The notes below the pieces were generated by a model that was not told the DNA's origin, searched no databases, and saw nothing but the letters and a program-made list of their open reading frames with translations. 64,000 bases of DNA, taken from positions 1-64,000 of the forward strand of contig PMSN01000022.1 of assembly GCA_003167555.1 (NCBI GenBank), in the 5' to 3' direction. This stretch comes from Spartobacteria bacterium (GTDB lineage Bacteria; Verrucomicrobiota; Verrucomicrobiia; Chthoniobacterales; UBA10450). The stretch's first letter is position 1, and every line of letters begins with the position of its first letter. A program made the position numbers and the translations under genes. This document shows positions 17,091 through 27,413 of the stretch, piece by piece.

Positions 17091-19307
17091 TCACCAAACA
17101 TTCACTCGCTGATCCGGCGGCCGGACCATCGGACAATTGTCCGGCAGATCGAAAGCCTTCTGGAATTCCACCAGATTCGAGAGCGGTCCGATCGTGCGGA
17201 AACGCCCCGGCGAATGCGGGTTCGTATTGATCTGCAATTTCAAATCTTCGTCCCGCTGATTGTTCCGCCAGATTTGGGCGAACCCGAGAAAGAAGCGCTG
17301 CTCGGGGGTGAAGCCGTCGATCTTCGGTTGCGGACCTTTTTTCGCGAGCGCTTTTTGCAGCGCCATGTAGGCAATCTTCACGCCGCCGATGTCGGCAATG
17401 TTTTCGCCTTGGGTCAGCTCGCCGTTGATATGGAGGCCGGGCAACGGTTCGTAACCAGCATATTGCGCCACGATCGCTTTCGAGCGCTCGGTGTAAGCCT
17501 TCGCCGATTCCGGCGTCCACCAATCGCGCAGGTTCCCCATTGCATCGTATTGCCTGCCCTGATCGTCGAAGCCGTGGGTCATTTCATGTCCGATCACGGC
17601 GCCCATTCCACCGTAGTTCACCGCATCGTCCGCTTTCGGATCGAAGAACGGCGGTTGCATGATGCCGGCCGGGAACACGATCTCGTTCAGGTTCGGATTG
17701 TAGTAAGCATTCACCGTGGGTGGCGTCATGCCCCATTCGCTGCGGTCGACCGGCTTGCCGATTTTTTTCATCTGCCGATCGATCTCGAACATGTCGCCGC
17801 GCATGACGTTCTGCGCATAGGAGCTCCGATCGACTTTGAGCAGCGAGTAATCACGCCATTTATCGGGATAACCGATCTTGACCGTGAAGGCCGCGAGTTT
17901 CTTGAGCGCTTCCTGCTTGGTCGGCTCGTCCATCCATTCGAGCGTCTTGATCCGATCGGCGAGAGCTTCCTTGATGTTGTTCACCATTTCGAGCGCGCGT
18001 GCCTTCGCTTCCGGCGGGAAATGCTCCGCCACATACAGCTTGCCGAGGCTCTCGCCCAACTCCTCGTCTGTCTTGGCCACGACCCGTTTCCAGCGCGGCT
18101 TGATCTGCTTCGTCCCGCGCAGAGTTGCATCGAAGAAGTGGAAGTTCTCGTTCACGAAATCATTCGAGAGCGAGCCCGCCATTCCATGGAGCAGATGCCA
18201 GCGGAGGTAAGTCTTCCAATCGTCGATCGAAACCGTCTTGAAGAGGGCGTTGGCCGCTTTGAAGAAATCCGGCTGCCCGACGTTGATGTCGCCCGGCGCC
18301 GCGAGTTTGATCTCTTTAAGGTAATCCGCCCAGTTGAAGTCCGGCATGAGCGTTTGCAGCTCGGCCGGCTTCATCTTGTTGTAATTCTTCTGCGGATCGC
18401 GCAGCTCGACCCGCGTCCGCGCCGGCTTCGCCAGTGAAGTCTCGAGCGCCATGATTTTCTTCGCGTGCTCGGATGCTTGCGCCGCCGGCTCGCCCGCGAG
18501 CGTCAACATCGTCGTCACATGCTCGACGTACTGGTCCCGAAGTTTCTTCGAAGCGTCGTCGTCCTTCGTGTAGTAATCGCGGTCCGGCATTCCCAGGCCG
18601 CCCTGATAGGCCTGGGCGATCACCATCGCGCTGTTCTTGTCGTCCTGGCCGGAGAGGAAAATGAAAAACGCGTACACGCCCATCGTATGCAAATGGGCGA
18701 TTTCCTTCAGCACATCCTTGCTGTTTTTCATCGCGTCGATCCGCTTGAACTCATCCTGAAGCGGCTTGGCCTTGGCTTCGTCCACCGCTTTTTCATTCAT
18801 CCCGCTCGCATAGAAATCTCCGACCTTCTGCACGTCCGCCGCGGCCGCCTTTTCTATTGGCGATTTCTTGGCCGTCGCTGGCGCAACTACGGCCGCCTTG
18901 TCCGCGATCTCGTGCAACGCGTCGTTATTCCGCTCGGCCAGCTGGGTGAAAGAAGCCCAACGCGAAAACTCCGGAGGCACTGGGTTGTCCTTGATCCAGG
19001 TCCCGTTCGCGTAAAGGTAAAAATCGTCTGCCGGTTTGATCGACGTATCCATGTTCTTGAGATCGAGCGGCGGCGGGTTCTTATCGACCTGCGGTTTCGC
19101 GGCCGCGTCCGCCGAGGTGTTTGCGGCGGCCGGACTCTGGGCCACGGCGGGTGGGGGACTCTGCTCGGTCGGCGGCTTCGCCGGATCGCGCACCGTCGGT
19201 GGCCTAGCGGCGTCGGTAGCCGCGGGTGATTTGTTCGGGTCGGTTTGCGCAAACACACTTCCGGCCGCCATCAAGCCGGTAAAGAGAAGACAGATAGGCT
19301 TAAGCAT
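17091..19307 (-). CDS. M13-family zinc metallopeptidase (neprilysin-like), paralogue
   Basis: A second exported M13 peptidase, 738 residues. I start it at the ATG at 19307 because this gives a signal peptide (MLKPICLLFTGLMAAGSVFA); the frame is open further upstream, but that part overlaps the divergent amidase gene. A Pro/Ala-rich spacer of ~65 residues follows, longer than in the neighbour, then MDTSIKPADDFYLYANGTW. The zinc site is VIGHEMTHGFDD and GENIADIGG. Long identical stretches with the 14896 gene show a tandem duplication. The differing N-terminal spacer suggests a different distance from the membrane or different processing. Confidence 0.95.
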   Translation of the reverse strand: MLKPICLLFTGLMAAGSVFAQTDPNKSPAATDAARPPTVRDPAKPPTEQSPPPAVAQSPAAANTSADAAAKPQVDKNPPPLDLKNMDTSIKPADDFYLYANGTWIKDNPVPPEFSRWASFTQLAERNNDALHEIADKAAVVAPATAKKSPIEKAAAADVQKVGDFYASGMNEKAVDEAKAKPLQDEFKRIDAMKNSKDVLKEIAHLHTMGVYAFFIFLSGQDDKNSAMVIAQAYQGGLGMPDRDYYTKDDDASKKLRDQYVEHVTTMLTLAGEPAAQASEHAKKIMALETSLAKPARTRVELRDPQKNYNKMKPAELQTLMPDFNWADYLKEIKLAAPGDINVGQPDFFKAANALFKTVSIDDWKTYLRWHLLHGMAGSLSNDFVNENFHFFDATLRGTKQIKPRWKRVVAKTDEELGESLGKLYVAEHFPPEAKARALEMVNNIKEALADRIKTLEWMDEPTKQEALKKLAAFTVKIGYPDKWRDYSLLKVDRSSYAQNVMRGDMFEIDRQMKKIGKPVDRSEWGMTPPTVNAYYNPNLNEIVFPAGIMQPPFFDPKADDAVNYGGMGAVIGHEMTHGFDDQGRQYDAMGNLRDWWTPESAKAYTERSKAIVAQYAGYEPLPGLHINGELTQGENIADIGGVKIAYMALQKALAKKGPQPKIDGFTPEQRFFLGFAQIWRNNQRDEDLKLQINTNPHSPGRFRTIGPLSNLVEFQKAFDLPDNCPMVRPPDQRVNVW

Positions 19308-19354
19308 CGGAGAAGGAACGGTGAAACGTTGCCCTTGTCCAATAGGGAAACCCA

Positions 19355-19427
19355 GGTAGGGACGGCGCGCTGCGCCGTCCGAACGCTCAACCACATTCTG
19401 CGGACGCCGCAGCGCGGCGTCCCTGCC
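19355..19427. repeat. Palindromic intergenic repeat
   Basis: The left end ggtagggacggcgcgctgcgc and the right end gcagcgcggcgtccctgcc form an imperfect inverted repeat around a ~25-bp spacer. It sits in the short divergent space between an M13 gene and the amidase gene, so it may affect promoters of either. Confidence 0.75.
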
Positions 19428-19475
19428 TGCACGAACGAAGTAGCCTTCTGGCATTTTTCCTGCATGTTCTAGCGT

Positions 19476-20684
19476 ATGATCGCCCTGCGATTTCGCCCCC
19501 TTGGCATCGCCGGCGCTTTGTTGCTTGCACTCGCTTGCACTGCCCTCGCGAAATCCAGGGTCCCCAAGCCGACCGCTCCCAAATCCGCCGCGGCGCCCGC
19601 CGTCAAGCCTGCCCCGACTCCGAGCGCGGATTGGCAGGTCGTCAAAATCGGCCAACGCGATTACTTGAGCGCCGATGACATCGGAAAATTCTACGGCCTG
19701 CTCGGCAACCTCGATTCCACCGGCAAGACCATCGTTCTCAATAACGGTCGCAACCAGCTTCAGCTCACGCTCGACAGCCGCGAAGCCATCGTGAATGGCG
19801 TCCGCAACTGGCTTTGCTTCCCCGTCATCGAAAAGGACGGAAAGCTTTTGGTTTCGCGGATCGATCTCGCGAAGACGATCGAGCCGCAGCTCCGTCCGCA
19901 GATGATCCAGCACAAAGGCGCGGTGCAAACCATCGTGCTCGATCCCGGCCATGGCGGTTTCGACAAAGGCGCACGGAGCAGCTTCGGCAGCGAAAACGAA
20001 TACGCGCTCGATGTCGCGCGCCAGTTGCGCCCGCTCCTGCAAGCGAAAGGTTTTCGTGTGATCATGACGCGCGAGAACGATGTCTTCATTCCGCTCGAAA
20101 TCCGCGCCCGCATCGCGAACGCGACGCGCGATTCCATCTTCGTCAGCATTCATTTTAACGCCACCGACACGAACCGTGAGGCGACCGGCTTCGAAATTTT
20201 TTCGCTCACGCCACGCGGCGCTCCTTCCACCGCCGACGACGCGCTCGCGCTTAGCTTTGTCAACATGCAGGCCGGCAGCCCGGTCGACGCGCAAAGCTTC
20301 GAGCTTTCCACCGCCGTCTATCATTCCATGCTCGGCCACATCCCGGAATTCGATCGCGGGATAAAGCGCGCGCGTTTCGCCGTCCTACGTCACACGCAAA
20401 TTCCCGCCATCCTGGTCGAGGGCGGGTTCCTCACCGAAACTGGCGACAGCAAACGGATCGCCGATCCCGCCTGGCGCAAGAAACTCGCCGAATCGATCTG
20501 CGCGGGAATCGAGAATTACCGGAACCTCGCGGAGAAGAAACAGCGCCCGTTGCTCGTCGCCGAATATCGCGCCCAGTCCGCCGGCGAAATCACCGTCCTT
20601 GATCTCGCGCAACCCCCGAGCCGTCTCGAGCCCACTCCTTCAGCAGCGCTCGCCCCTGTCTCGAATCCCAACCGCGAACCGTAA
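19476..20684 (+). CDS. N-acetylmuramoyl-L-alanine amidase (Amidase_3)
   Basis: A cell-wall hydrolase cleaving the amide bond between N-acetylmuramic acid and the peptide stem, for cell separation or remodelling; exported. It is 402 residues. A signal peptide (GIAGALLLALACTALA) precedes a small N-terminal domain with DWQVVKIGQRDYLSADDIGK. The catalytic domain follows: TIVLDPGHGGFDKGA (zinc His), SENEYALDVARQLRPLLQ (zinc Glu), VSIHFNA (zinc His) and AILVEGGFLTE (catalytic Glu). A Pro-rich tail ends the protein. It is divergent from the M13 gene. Confidence 0.95.
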   Translation: MIALRFRPLGIAGALLLALACTALAKSRVPKPTAPKSAAAPAVKPAPTPSADWQVVKIGQRDYLSADDIGKFYGLLGNLDSTGKTIVLNNGRNQLQLTLDSREAIVNGVRNWLCFPVIEKDGKLLVSRIDLAKTIEPQLRPQMIQHKGAVQTIVLDPGHGGFDKGARSSFGSENEYALDVARQLRPLLQAKGFRVIMTRENDVFIPLEIRARIANATRDSIFVSIHFNATDTNREATGFEIFSLTPRGAPSTADDALALSFVNMQAGSPVDAQSFELSTAVYHSMLGHIPEFDRGIKRARFAVLRHTQIPAILVEGGFLTETGDSKRIADPAWRKKLAESICAGIENYRNLAEKKQRPLLVAEYRAQSAGEITVLDLAQPPSRLEPTPSAALAPVSNPNREP

Positions 20685-20689
20685 TTTTC

Positions 20690-20817
20690 GGGCGAGGATC
20701 GAGGATCGAGGATTGAGAATAGAGGATAGCTGGTAGGGCGAGACTCCGTCGATTGTAGGGCGTTTCTGTGAAACGCCGAACGTACGAAATCGGCGTCCGC
20801 CGCGGCGGACGCCCTGC
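20690..20817. repeat. GAGGATN microsatellite plus palindromic repeat
   Basis: From 20690 there are tandem 7-base units (gaggatcgaggatcgaggat, then variants gagaata and gaggata). They are directly followed from 20731 by palindromic sequence of the ggtagggcgagactccg family and a second hairpin (gtccgccgcggcggac). The same 7-base unit recurs near 59243, 60346 and 61617. It fills the space after the amidase gene. Confidence 0.7.
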
Positions 20818-20927
20818 AATTATTGACTTCCCGCACCTCTTGGGGTCATCCTGCGCTCGCTCGCACTTTGCGGAGCCGGTCCAAAATCCCAAACGACCGA
20901 AAAACCCATCAACCGAAAGGAATCCAA

Positions 20928-21365
20928 ATGAAGAAATACATCACCTATGCAATGACCATCTTGTTTGCCACGATCGCTGTTTCGATCGCCGCGCCGGACA
21001 AGGACGCGATGATGGCAAACGAGAAAGCGGCCTGGCAGGCCTTCAAAGACAAGAAGGCAGACGATTTCAAAAAGGTCGTGGCGGCGGACTTCCGCGGCGC
21101 TTATGCCGAAGGCATCTCCACGATGCAGACGGAATTGGATGACATGAAAAAGTGGGACATGAAATCGTTTACCATCAGCGATTTCAACGTCGTGTCGGGT
21201 GGAGCGGACACGATGGTGACCACTTACACTGTGAAGATTGAGGGCACGTATGATGGCAAGGACGCTTCCGGCACCTATAACGCGGGCTCGGTCTGGAAAG
21301 GAAAAAACGGTGCCTGGATGGCCATTTTCCATACCAACGTAAAACAAGAGGCAGCCGCCAAGTAA
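20928..21365 (+). CDS. Small exported SnoaL/DUF4440-like protein
   Basis: A 145-residue exported protein. The ATG at 20928 has a good ribosome site (gaaagg) and starts a signal peptide (MKKYITYAMTILFATIAVSI). The mature part (NEKAAWQAFKDKKADDFKKV, TYTVKIEGTYDGKDASGTYN, SVWKGKNGAWMAIFH) has the helix-then-sheet order of the NTF2-like/DUF4440 fold, a cone-shaped binding domain. The ligand is unknown. It is flanked by palindromic repeats on both sides. Confidence 0.8.
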   Translation: MKKYITYAMTILFATIAVSIAAPDKDAMMANEKAAWQAFKDKKADDFKKVVAADFRGAYAEGISTMQTELDDMKKWDMKSFTISDFNVVSGGADTMVTTYTVKIEGTYDGKDASGTYNAGSVWKGKNGAWMAIFHTNVKQEAAAK

Positions 21366-21398
21366 TTTCGCCTTAGCAAGTTCGCAAGATCGACATCG

Positions 21399-21454
21399 TG
21401 GTAGGCACGCCGCGCTGCGGCGTCCCCGGACATCGCAGCGCGATGTCCCTACCA
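21399..21454. repeat. Palindromic intergenic repeat
   Basis: The left end tggtaggcacgccgcgctgc and the right end cagcgcgatgtccctacca give an inverted repeat with two internal GC-rich hairpins. It lies just upstream of the TPP riboswitch and is of the same type as the elements at 17022 and 19355. Confidence 0.75.
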
Positions 21455-21500
21455 TTGCATTGACTTAGATCGCGCGGGTCGTAATTTCGAAATTGTAGTG

Positions 21501-21576
21501 CGGGGGAGCCGAATGGCTGAGACGTCAGTGAGACGAACCCCTTGAACCTGATGCGGGTAATGCCGACGAAGGGAGC
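21501..21576 (+). promoter_or_regulatory. TPP riboswitch (THI element)
   Basis: The conserved thiamine pyrophosphate aptamer words are in order: gggg near 21502, ggctgaga (the CUGAGA core at 21517), acccc-ttgaacctgat, gggtaatgcc and gaaggga. It lies ~150 bp upstream of thiC on the same strand. By family knowledge, bound TPP represses the downstream gene. The hairpin plus T-run that follows at 21592 indicates control by transcription termination. Confidence 0.95.
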
Positions 21577-21591
21577 GAGGAGGGATTTTTC

Positions 21592-21623
21592 AGCCATGCG
21601 TTTTTCCCGCGCATGGCTTTTTT
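21592..21623 (+). terminator. Rho-independent terminator (riboswitch expression platform)
   Basis: A perfect 9-bp stem (agccatgcg / cgcatggct) around a 9-base loop, followed by a run of six T. It lies directly after the TPP aptamer and before thiC, so it is the likely off-state attenuator. Confidence 0.88.
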
Positions 21624-21658
21624 GTTTTGAGACAGCATTTACAGGATTAACGAGATGA

Positions 21659-23987
<2,329 letters not shown>

Positions 23988-24005
23988 CGGAGCTAAACTA
24001 TCAAC

Positions 24006-24254
24006 ATGACGCGCGAGGAACTACTGGAACGGATCTGGATCGACCCGAAGCGCTGCTTTGGCAAACCGTGCATCCGTGGTCATCGCATCTGGGTTTCGCT
24101 GATCCTTGATTTGCTCGCCTCTGGCTCGACTACATCTGAAATTCTGGAGAGCTATCCAGATTTGACTGAAGCTGATATCCAAGCTTGCATCGCTTACGGC
24201 GCGGAAATGGCGCGGGAGCGTTACGTTGACGTGCCGCTGGAGCCCGCGGTTTGA
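24006..24254 (+). CDS. DUF433 protein, probable antitoxin
   Basis: An 82-residue DUF433 protein (IWIDPKRCFGKPCIRGHRIW, LDLLASGSTTSEILESYPDL, ADIQACIAYGAE). In many bacteria DUF433 genes precede DUF5615 PIN-like genes and act as the DNA-binding antitoxin. Here the TGA overlaps the TTG start of such a partner (TTGA), the expected arrangement, but that partner is broken (see 24251). The antitoxin itself appears intact. Confidence 0.85.
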   Translation: MTREELLERIWIDPKRCFGKPCIRGHRIWVSLILDLLASGSTTSEILESYPDLTEADIQACIAYGAEMARERYVDVPLEPAV

Positions 24255-24478
24255 AGCTGAAGCTCGACGAGAACCTCGGTCGGCGTGGCCAGGAGATTCT
24301 CGCTCTTGCCGGGCATGATGTTTCGACCGTAGCGCAACAGCACCTTCAAGGCATCGTCGATGCGGAGCTGATCGAACGTTGTCGAACGGAAGCGCGCTGC
24401 CTTGTCACGCTCGACTTGGGGTCGATCTACACACGCGCTTCGGCAAAGTTCAGGAAGTCCCTGCGTAAAGACATCGCT
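24251..24478 (+). pseudogene. Truncated DUF5615 PIN-like toxin
   Basis: The reading frame begins MKLKLDENLGRRGQEILALA, with GHDVSTVAQQ and CLVTLDLGS, the N-terminal half of a DUF5615/Mut7-C-type PIN-like nuclease. The usual second half is missing: after LDLGS the sequence loses similarity, then runs into a palindromic repeat at 24478 and continues open into the next, unrelated exported protein. The toxin is therefore probably dead, or a fusion artefact, while its antitoxin remains. Confidence 0.7.
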
Positions 24479-24535
24479 GTAGCCGCTTCGCTATGCGAAG
24501 CGTCCCTTCCTGGAGGGATGCGCTCTGTCGCGTCC
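24478..24535. repeat. Palindromic repeat joining two reading frames
   Basis: A gtagc-type palindromic element (gtagccgcttcgctatgcga, then cttcctggagggatgcgctc) similar to the one at 11443. It has landed at the end of the toxin fragment. Read in frame it encodes AVAASLCEASLPGGMRSVAS, so the frame stays open from the toxin into the gene at 24545. Confidence 0.65.
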
Positions 24536-24544
24536 CAAAAACAA

Positions 24545-25108
24545 ATGACACGCTTCCTGCTTCCGATCCTCGCCTGCGCCATCCTCTTCCTATTCCCGCA
24601 GCCGGCGTCATCATCCAAGCCGCACGCGACCCTGGATGATCTGAAAAAGCTGGACATCATCTGCTTCGTTCCCTCCTGGCTGCCGAAAGGTTTCCGCTTA
24701 AAGAAAGTCGAGATCACCTACGACGAGATTCAGGAGTACGAAGATAAGAATCATCCATTGCCGCTTTACTCCATGCAATACGGGAACGAGCGCGAGGGAA
24801 AATTTTGGATCGCTTCGGCGCGCGAAGGCATCGGCGACCGCAACATCATGGTGGAAGAGGACACCGAGGAGACGGAAATCCAATCACCGCTCGGCCGGAT
24901 GTATCTGATCTACCGGCCGCAGGGAAAAACCGGCCGCAAGATCGAGATCGATTCGAACTGGCAAAGCGACGTGAACATGCTCGCCGAGAAAGCGAAAGAC
25001 CAGCTTGCGCATCCGGTGCTTGGCCGATACCACGGCTTCTCCGCCTCCGGCATTACCGTCGCCGAATTCGAAAAGATCGTTCAATCGCTGCGCGCGATTC
25101 GGCGTTAA
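24545..25108 (+). CDS. Exported protein of unknown function
   Basis: A 187-residue protein. The ATG at 24545 begins a signal peptide (MTRFLLPILACAILFLFPQP). The frame is open upstream through the repeat, but that part belongs to the toxin fragment. The mature part includes CFVPSWLPKGFRLKKVEITY and YSMQYGNEREGKFWIASARE, a pattern like DUF4367/outer-membrane lipoprotein-sorting-type domains, though I am not sure. The C-terminal ~23 codons (GRYHGFSASGITVAEFEKI) are repeated at 27281, where a second, 5'-truncated copy of the gene ends. Confidence 0.75.
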   Translation: MTRFLLPILACAILFLFPQPASSSKPHATLDDLKKLDIICFVPSWLPKGFRLKKVEITYDEIQEYEDKNHPLPLYSMQYGNEREGKFWIASAREGIGDRNIMVEEDTEETEIQSPLGRMYLIYRPQGKTGRKIEIDSNWQSDVNMLAEKAKDQLAHPVLGRYHGFSASGITVAEFEKIVQSLRAIRR

Positions 25109-25301
25109 GGGCGGCTTCCTATCGCGGCGACGCCGCTGTCGGTCGCTGCTCCGGTTCCCGAAATCCGCAATCGGTTGAGCTGCCGCCAAAACGCCGAAAA
25201 ACAAAAGGCGAGCATCCACTTCCAAAATTAACTGGACTCGCGGAACCAACCGAGTTGTGTCAATACTTCGGTCTAACCCCTTTAGAGTATTCAGCAAGGG
25301 A

Positions 25302-25640
25302 ATGAGCATCAAACTCAAGCGCGTGTATGAAAGACCGGAACCGGCTGATGGCACGCGCATCCTTGTGGATAGGCTGTGGCCTCGCGGTTTGAGCAAGGCC
25401 AAGGCGAAGCTGGATCTTTGGCTGAAAGAAATCGCGCCCAGTACCGAGCTTCGAAAATGGTTCGGGCATGACCCAAATAAGTGGCGCGGTTTCCGCCAAC
25501 GCTACGAGAGCGAGCTGAAGCGTCACGGCGAACAGATCGCGCTCATCAAGAGCAAAGCTCGCTCGGGCATAGTAACCCTTCTCTACGCCGCGCGTGACCA
25601 GGAACACAACGAGGCAGTTGTGCTGAAGGAACTGCTTTAA
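25302..25640 (+). CDS. DUF488 family protein (YeaO-like)
   Basis: A 112-residue cytosolic protein of the DUF488/YeaO family: [57 protein letters not shown] and [16 protein letters not shown]. The biochemical role of the family is not established. The ATG at 25302 has a purine-rich ribosome site (aaggga). It lies 11 bp before the copper-oxidase gene, which has its own strong ribosome site, so the two are likely co-transcribed. Confidence 0.88.
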   Translation: MSIKLKRVYERPEPADGTRILVDRLWPRGLSKAKAKLDLWLKEIAPSTELRKWFGHDPNKWRGFRQRYESELKRHGEQIALIKSKARSGIVTLLYAARDQEHNEAVVLKELL

Positions 25641-25651
25641 AGGAGCTAACC

Positions 25652-27229
25652 ATGCAAGCCACGGCGAATCAGATCAACGCAAGATCAAGCGAAAGCGCAG
25701 CAGCGCGGTTGATCGTCGCAGCGGCTGCAGTCCGCGCCGCTTTCGGCATTCTCATGGCGATCGACGCCTGGCTCAAATGGCAGCCGGCGTTCGCGGCGCA
25801 TTACGTGGGCTATCTCCAGAATGCGAGCAACGCGCAACCGCATTACCTGCAACCTTGGTTTCACTTGTGGCTGCGATTGGTTGTAGCGCACACCGGATTT
25901 CTTGTCACCGCCACACGCCTCATCGAAACGGCGGTCGCGACCGGACTGCTGCTTGGGTTGGGGCGCCGCATCACCTACATGGCCGGCGCGCTCTTTAGCC
26001 TCCTGATTTGGTCCACTGCGGGAGGGTTCGGCGGGCCTTATACATCCGGCGCAACGAACGTCGGCCCCGCGCTGGTCTATGCGCTTATCTTCATCGCCGC
26101 GGCGTTGTTCGAGCATCTTCTCGGCAGTAACCCTTACAGCCTCGATTACTACATCGAGCGTTGTTATCCCAAGTGGGCGTCTCTGGTGGAATGGGCGCCC
26201 ACACGCACTCCCCAGCCGCGCCCAGCGCTGGATTGGGATTATCAGCTCGGCGCCATCGGCGCGATCTTTGTTGTTCTCGTCTTTGCGCTCTGCACGCTCG
26301 GCAGCGCCATGATGGGCTCGCCCCCAACTCCGCAGAATGCCGCCGCCGCCGTCGCACCGTTGAGCATCGCGTCGCGTGCGCCGCTAGCGAACGTATCGCC
26401 GCCGGTGTTGCCACCGCTCATCAACAACGGCAACACCGCCGCAGTCACTATGACCGCGAGTGATGCGACCATCCAGATCGCGAGCGGCGTGCAATATCAG
26501 GCATGGACGTTTAATGGCACCGTGCCCGGCCCGATTCTTCACGTTCGACAGGGACAAACCCTCAACGTGACGCTCGTTAATAACGGCACGATGCAACACT
26601 CGATCGATTTCCACGCCGCCCAGGTCGCGCCCGATGTCGCTTACCGTTCGATCAATCCAGGCGAAAAACTCGAATTTTCGTTTGTCGCTGCCACTCCGGG
26701 AGCATTCATCTATCACTGTGGGACGCCGCCGGTCCTGCAACACATGGCAAATGGAATGTATGGCGCCATCATTGTCGATCCGGCCGAGCCACTGCCGCCG
26801 GCCGACGTCAGTTACGTCCTTGTCGAAAGCGAGTGGTACACCGCACAAGCGGAAGGCACGCTCATGACCGGGGATTACAACAAAATGCTCAGTGTGACCC
26901 CCGACGAGGTTGTCTTTAACGGCATCGCCTTTCAGTACACCGATCACCCGCTCACTGCGAAGGTGGGACAACGCGTTCGGCTCTACGTCATCGACGCGGG
27001 TCCGAATCTCGGCAGCGCTTTCCACATCATCGGCGGAATGTTTGCAGCCGTTTACCCCGACGCCGATCCGAAGCATGCGCTCAGCGGAGTGTCCACTTAT
27101 CCAATAGCGCCGGGCCAGGGCGTCATTTTCGACGCGATCATATCTCAACCAGGAAAGTATCCGATCGTCGATCACAGCATGCGCAATATGGAGATCGGAG
27201 CTACCGGCCAGCTGCGCGTGACGCCGTAA
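25652..27229 (+). CDS. DoxX-like membrane domain fused to CuNIR-type multicopper oxidase
   Basis: A 525-residue protein in two parts. Residues ~15-222 form several membrane spans with DoxX/TQO-like character (LLLGLGRRITYMAGALFSLL). Residues ~262-525 form a two-cupredoxin domain resembling copper nitrite reductase. By comparison with NirK: type 1 Cu ligands H316, C356, H364, M369 (MQHSIDFHAA, YHCGTPP, QHMANGM); type 2 Cu ligands H321, H355, H508; catalytic Asp and His equivalents D319 and H458 (AFHIIGG). Nitrite reduction to NO is plausible but unproven; another oxidase reaction is possible. The start has a strong ribosome site (aaaggag). It sits with DUF488 between direct repeats. Confidence 0.85.
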   Translation: MQATANQINARSSESAAARLIVAAAAVRAAFGILMAIDAWLKWQPAFAAHYVGYLQNASNAQPHYLQPWFHLWLRLVVAHTGFLVTATRLIETAVATGLLLGLGRRITYMAGALFSLLIWSTAGGFGGPYTSGATNVGPALVYALIFIAAALFEHLLGSNPYSLDYYIERCYPKWASLVEWAPTRTPQPRPALDWDYQLGAIGAIFVVLVFALCTLGSAMMGSPPTPQNAAAAVAPLSIASRAPLANVSPPVLPPLINNGNTAAVTMTASDATIQIASGVQYQAWTFNGTVPGPILHVRQGQTLNVTLVNNGTMQHSIDFHAAQVAPDVAYRSINPGEKLEFSFVAATPGAFIYHCGTPPVLQHMANGMYGAIIVDPAEPLPPADVSYVLVESEWYTAQAEGTLMTGDYNKMLSVTPDEVVFNGIAFQYTDHPLTAKVGQRVRLYVIDAGPNLGSAFHIIGGMFAAVYPDADPKHALSGVSTYPIAPGQGVIFDAIISQPGKYPIVDHSMRNMEIGATGQLRVTP

Positions 27230-27230
27230 A

Positions 27231-27368
27231 CTGAAGCAAGACGCCGAAAATGCGAAGGACCCGAAAGGCCATCCGATCCTTGGCCGATACCACGGCTTCT
27301 CCGCCTCCGGCATTACCGTCGCCGAATTCGAGAAGATCATTCAGTCGCTCCATCCAATTCATCCCTAG
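27231..27368 (+). pseudogene. 3'-terminal remnant of a copy of the 24545 gene
   Basis: In frame this reads KQDAENAKDPKGHPILGRYH, then GFSASGITVAEFEKIIQSLH and a stop at 27366. It matches the C-terminus of the exported protein at 24545-25108. The stretch 27281-27349 is nearly identical to 25021-25089 (three differences in 69 bases by my count). The 5' part of this copy is absent, replaced by the end of the copper-oxidase gene. Confidence 0.85.
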
Positions 27369-27413
27369 GAAAAGTCTGGCAGATTCGCGTATGCGTCTGC
27401 TAAGACTCGATTG

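Noticed and set aside
17091-20339. A 1082-residue version of the second M13 peptidase
   Set aside because: The extra N-terminal 344 residues lie opposite the amidase gene and a palindromic repeat. A signal peptide begins at the ATG at 19307.
14803-21454. Palindromic repeats considered as a CRISPR-like array
   Set aside because: The elements are far apart, separated by whole genes, with no regular spacers and no cas genes.
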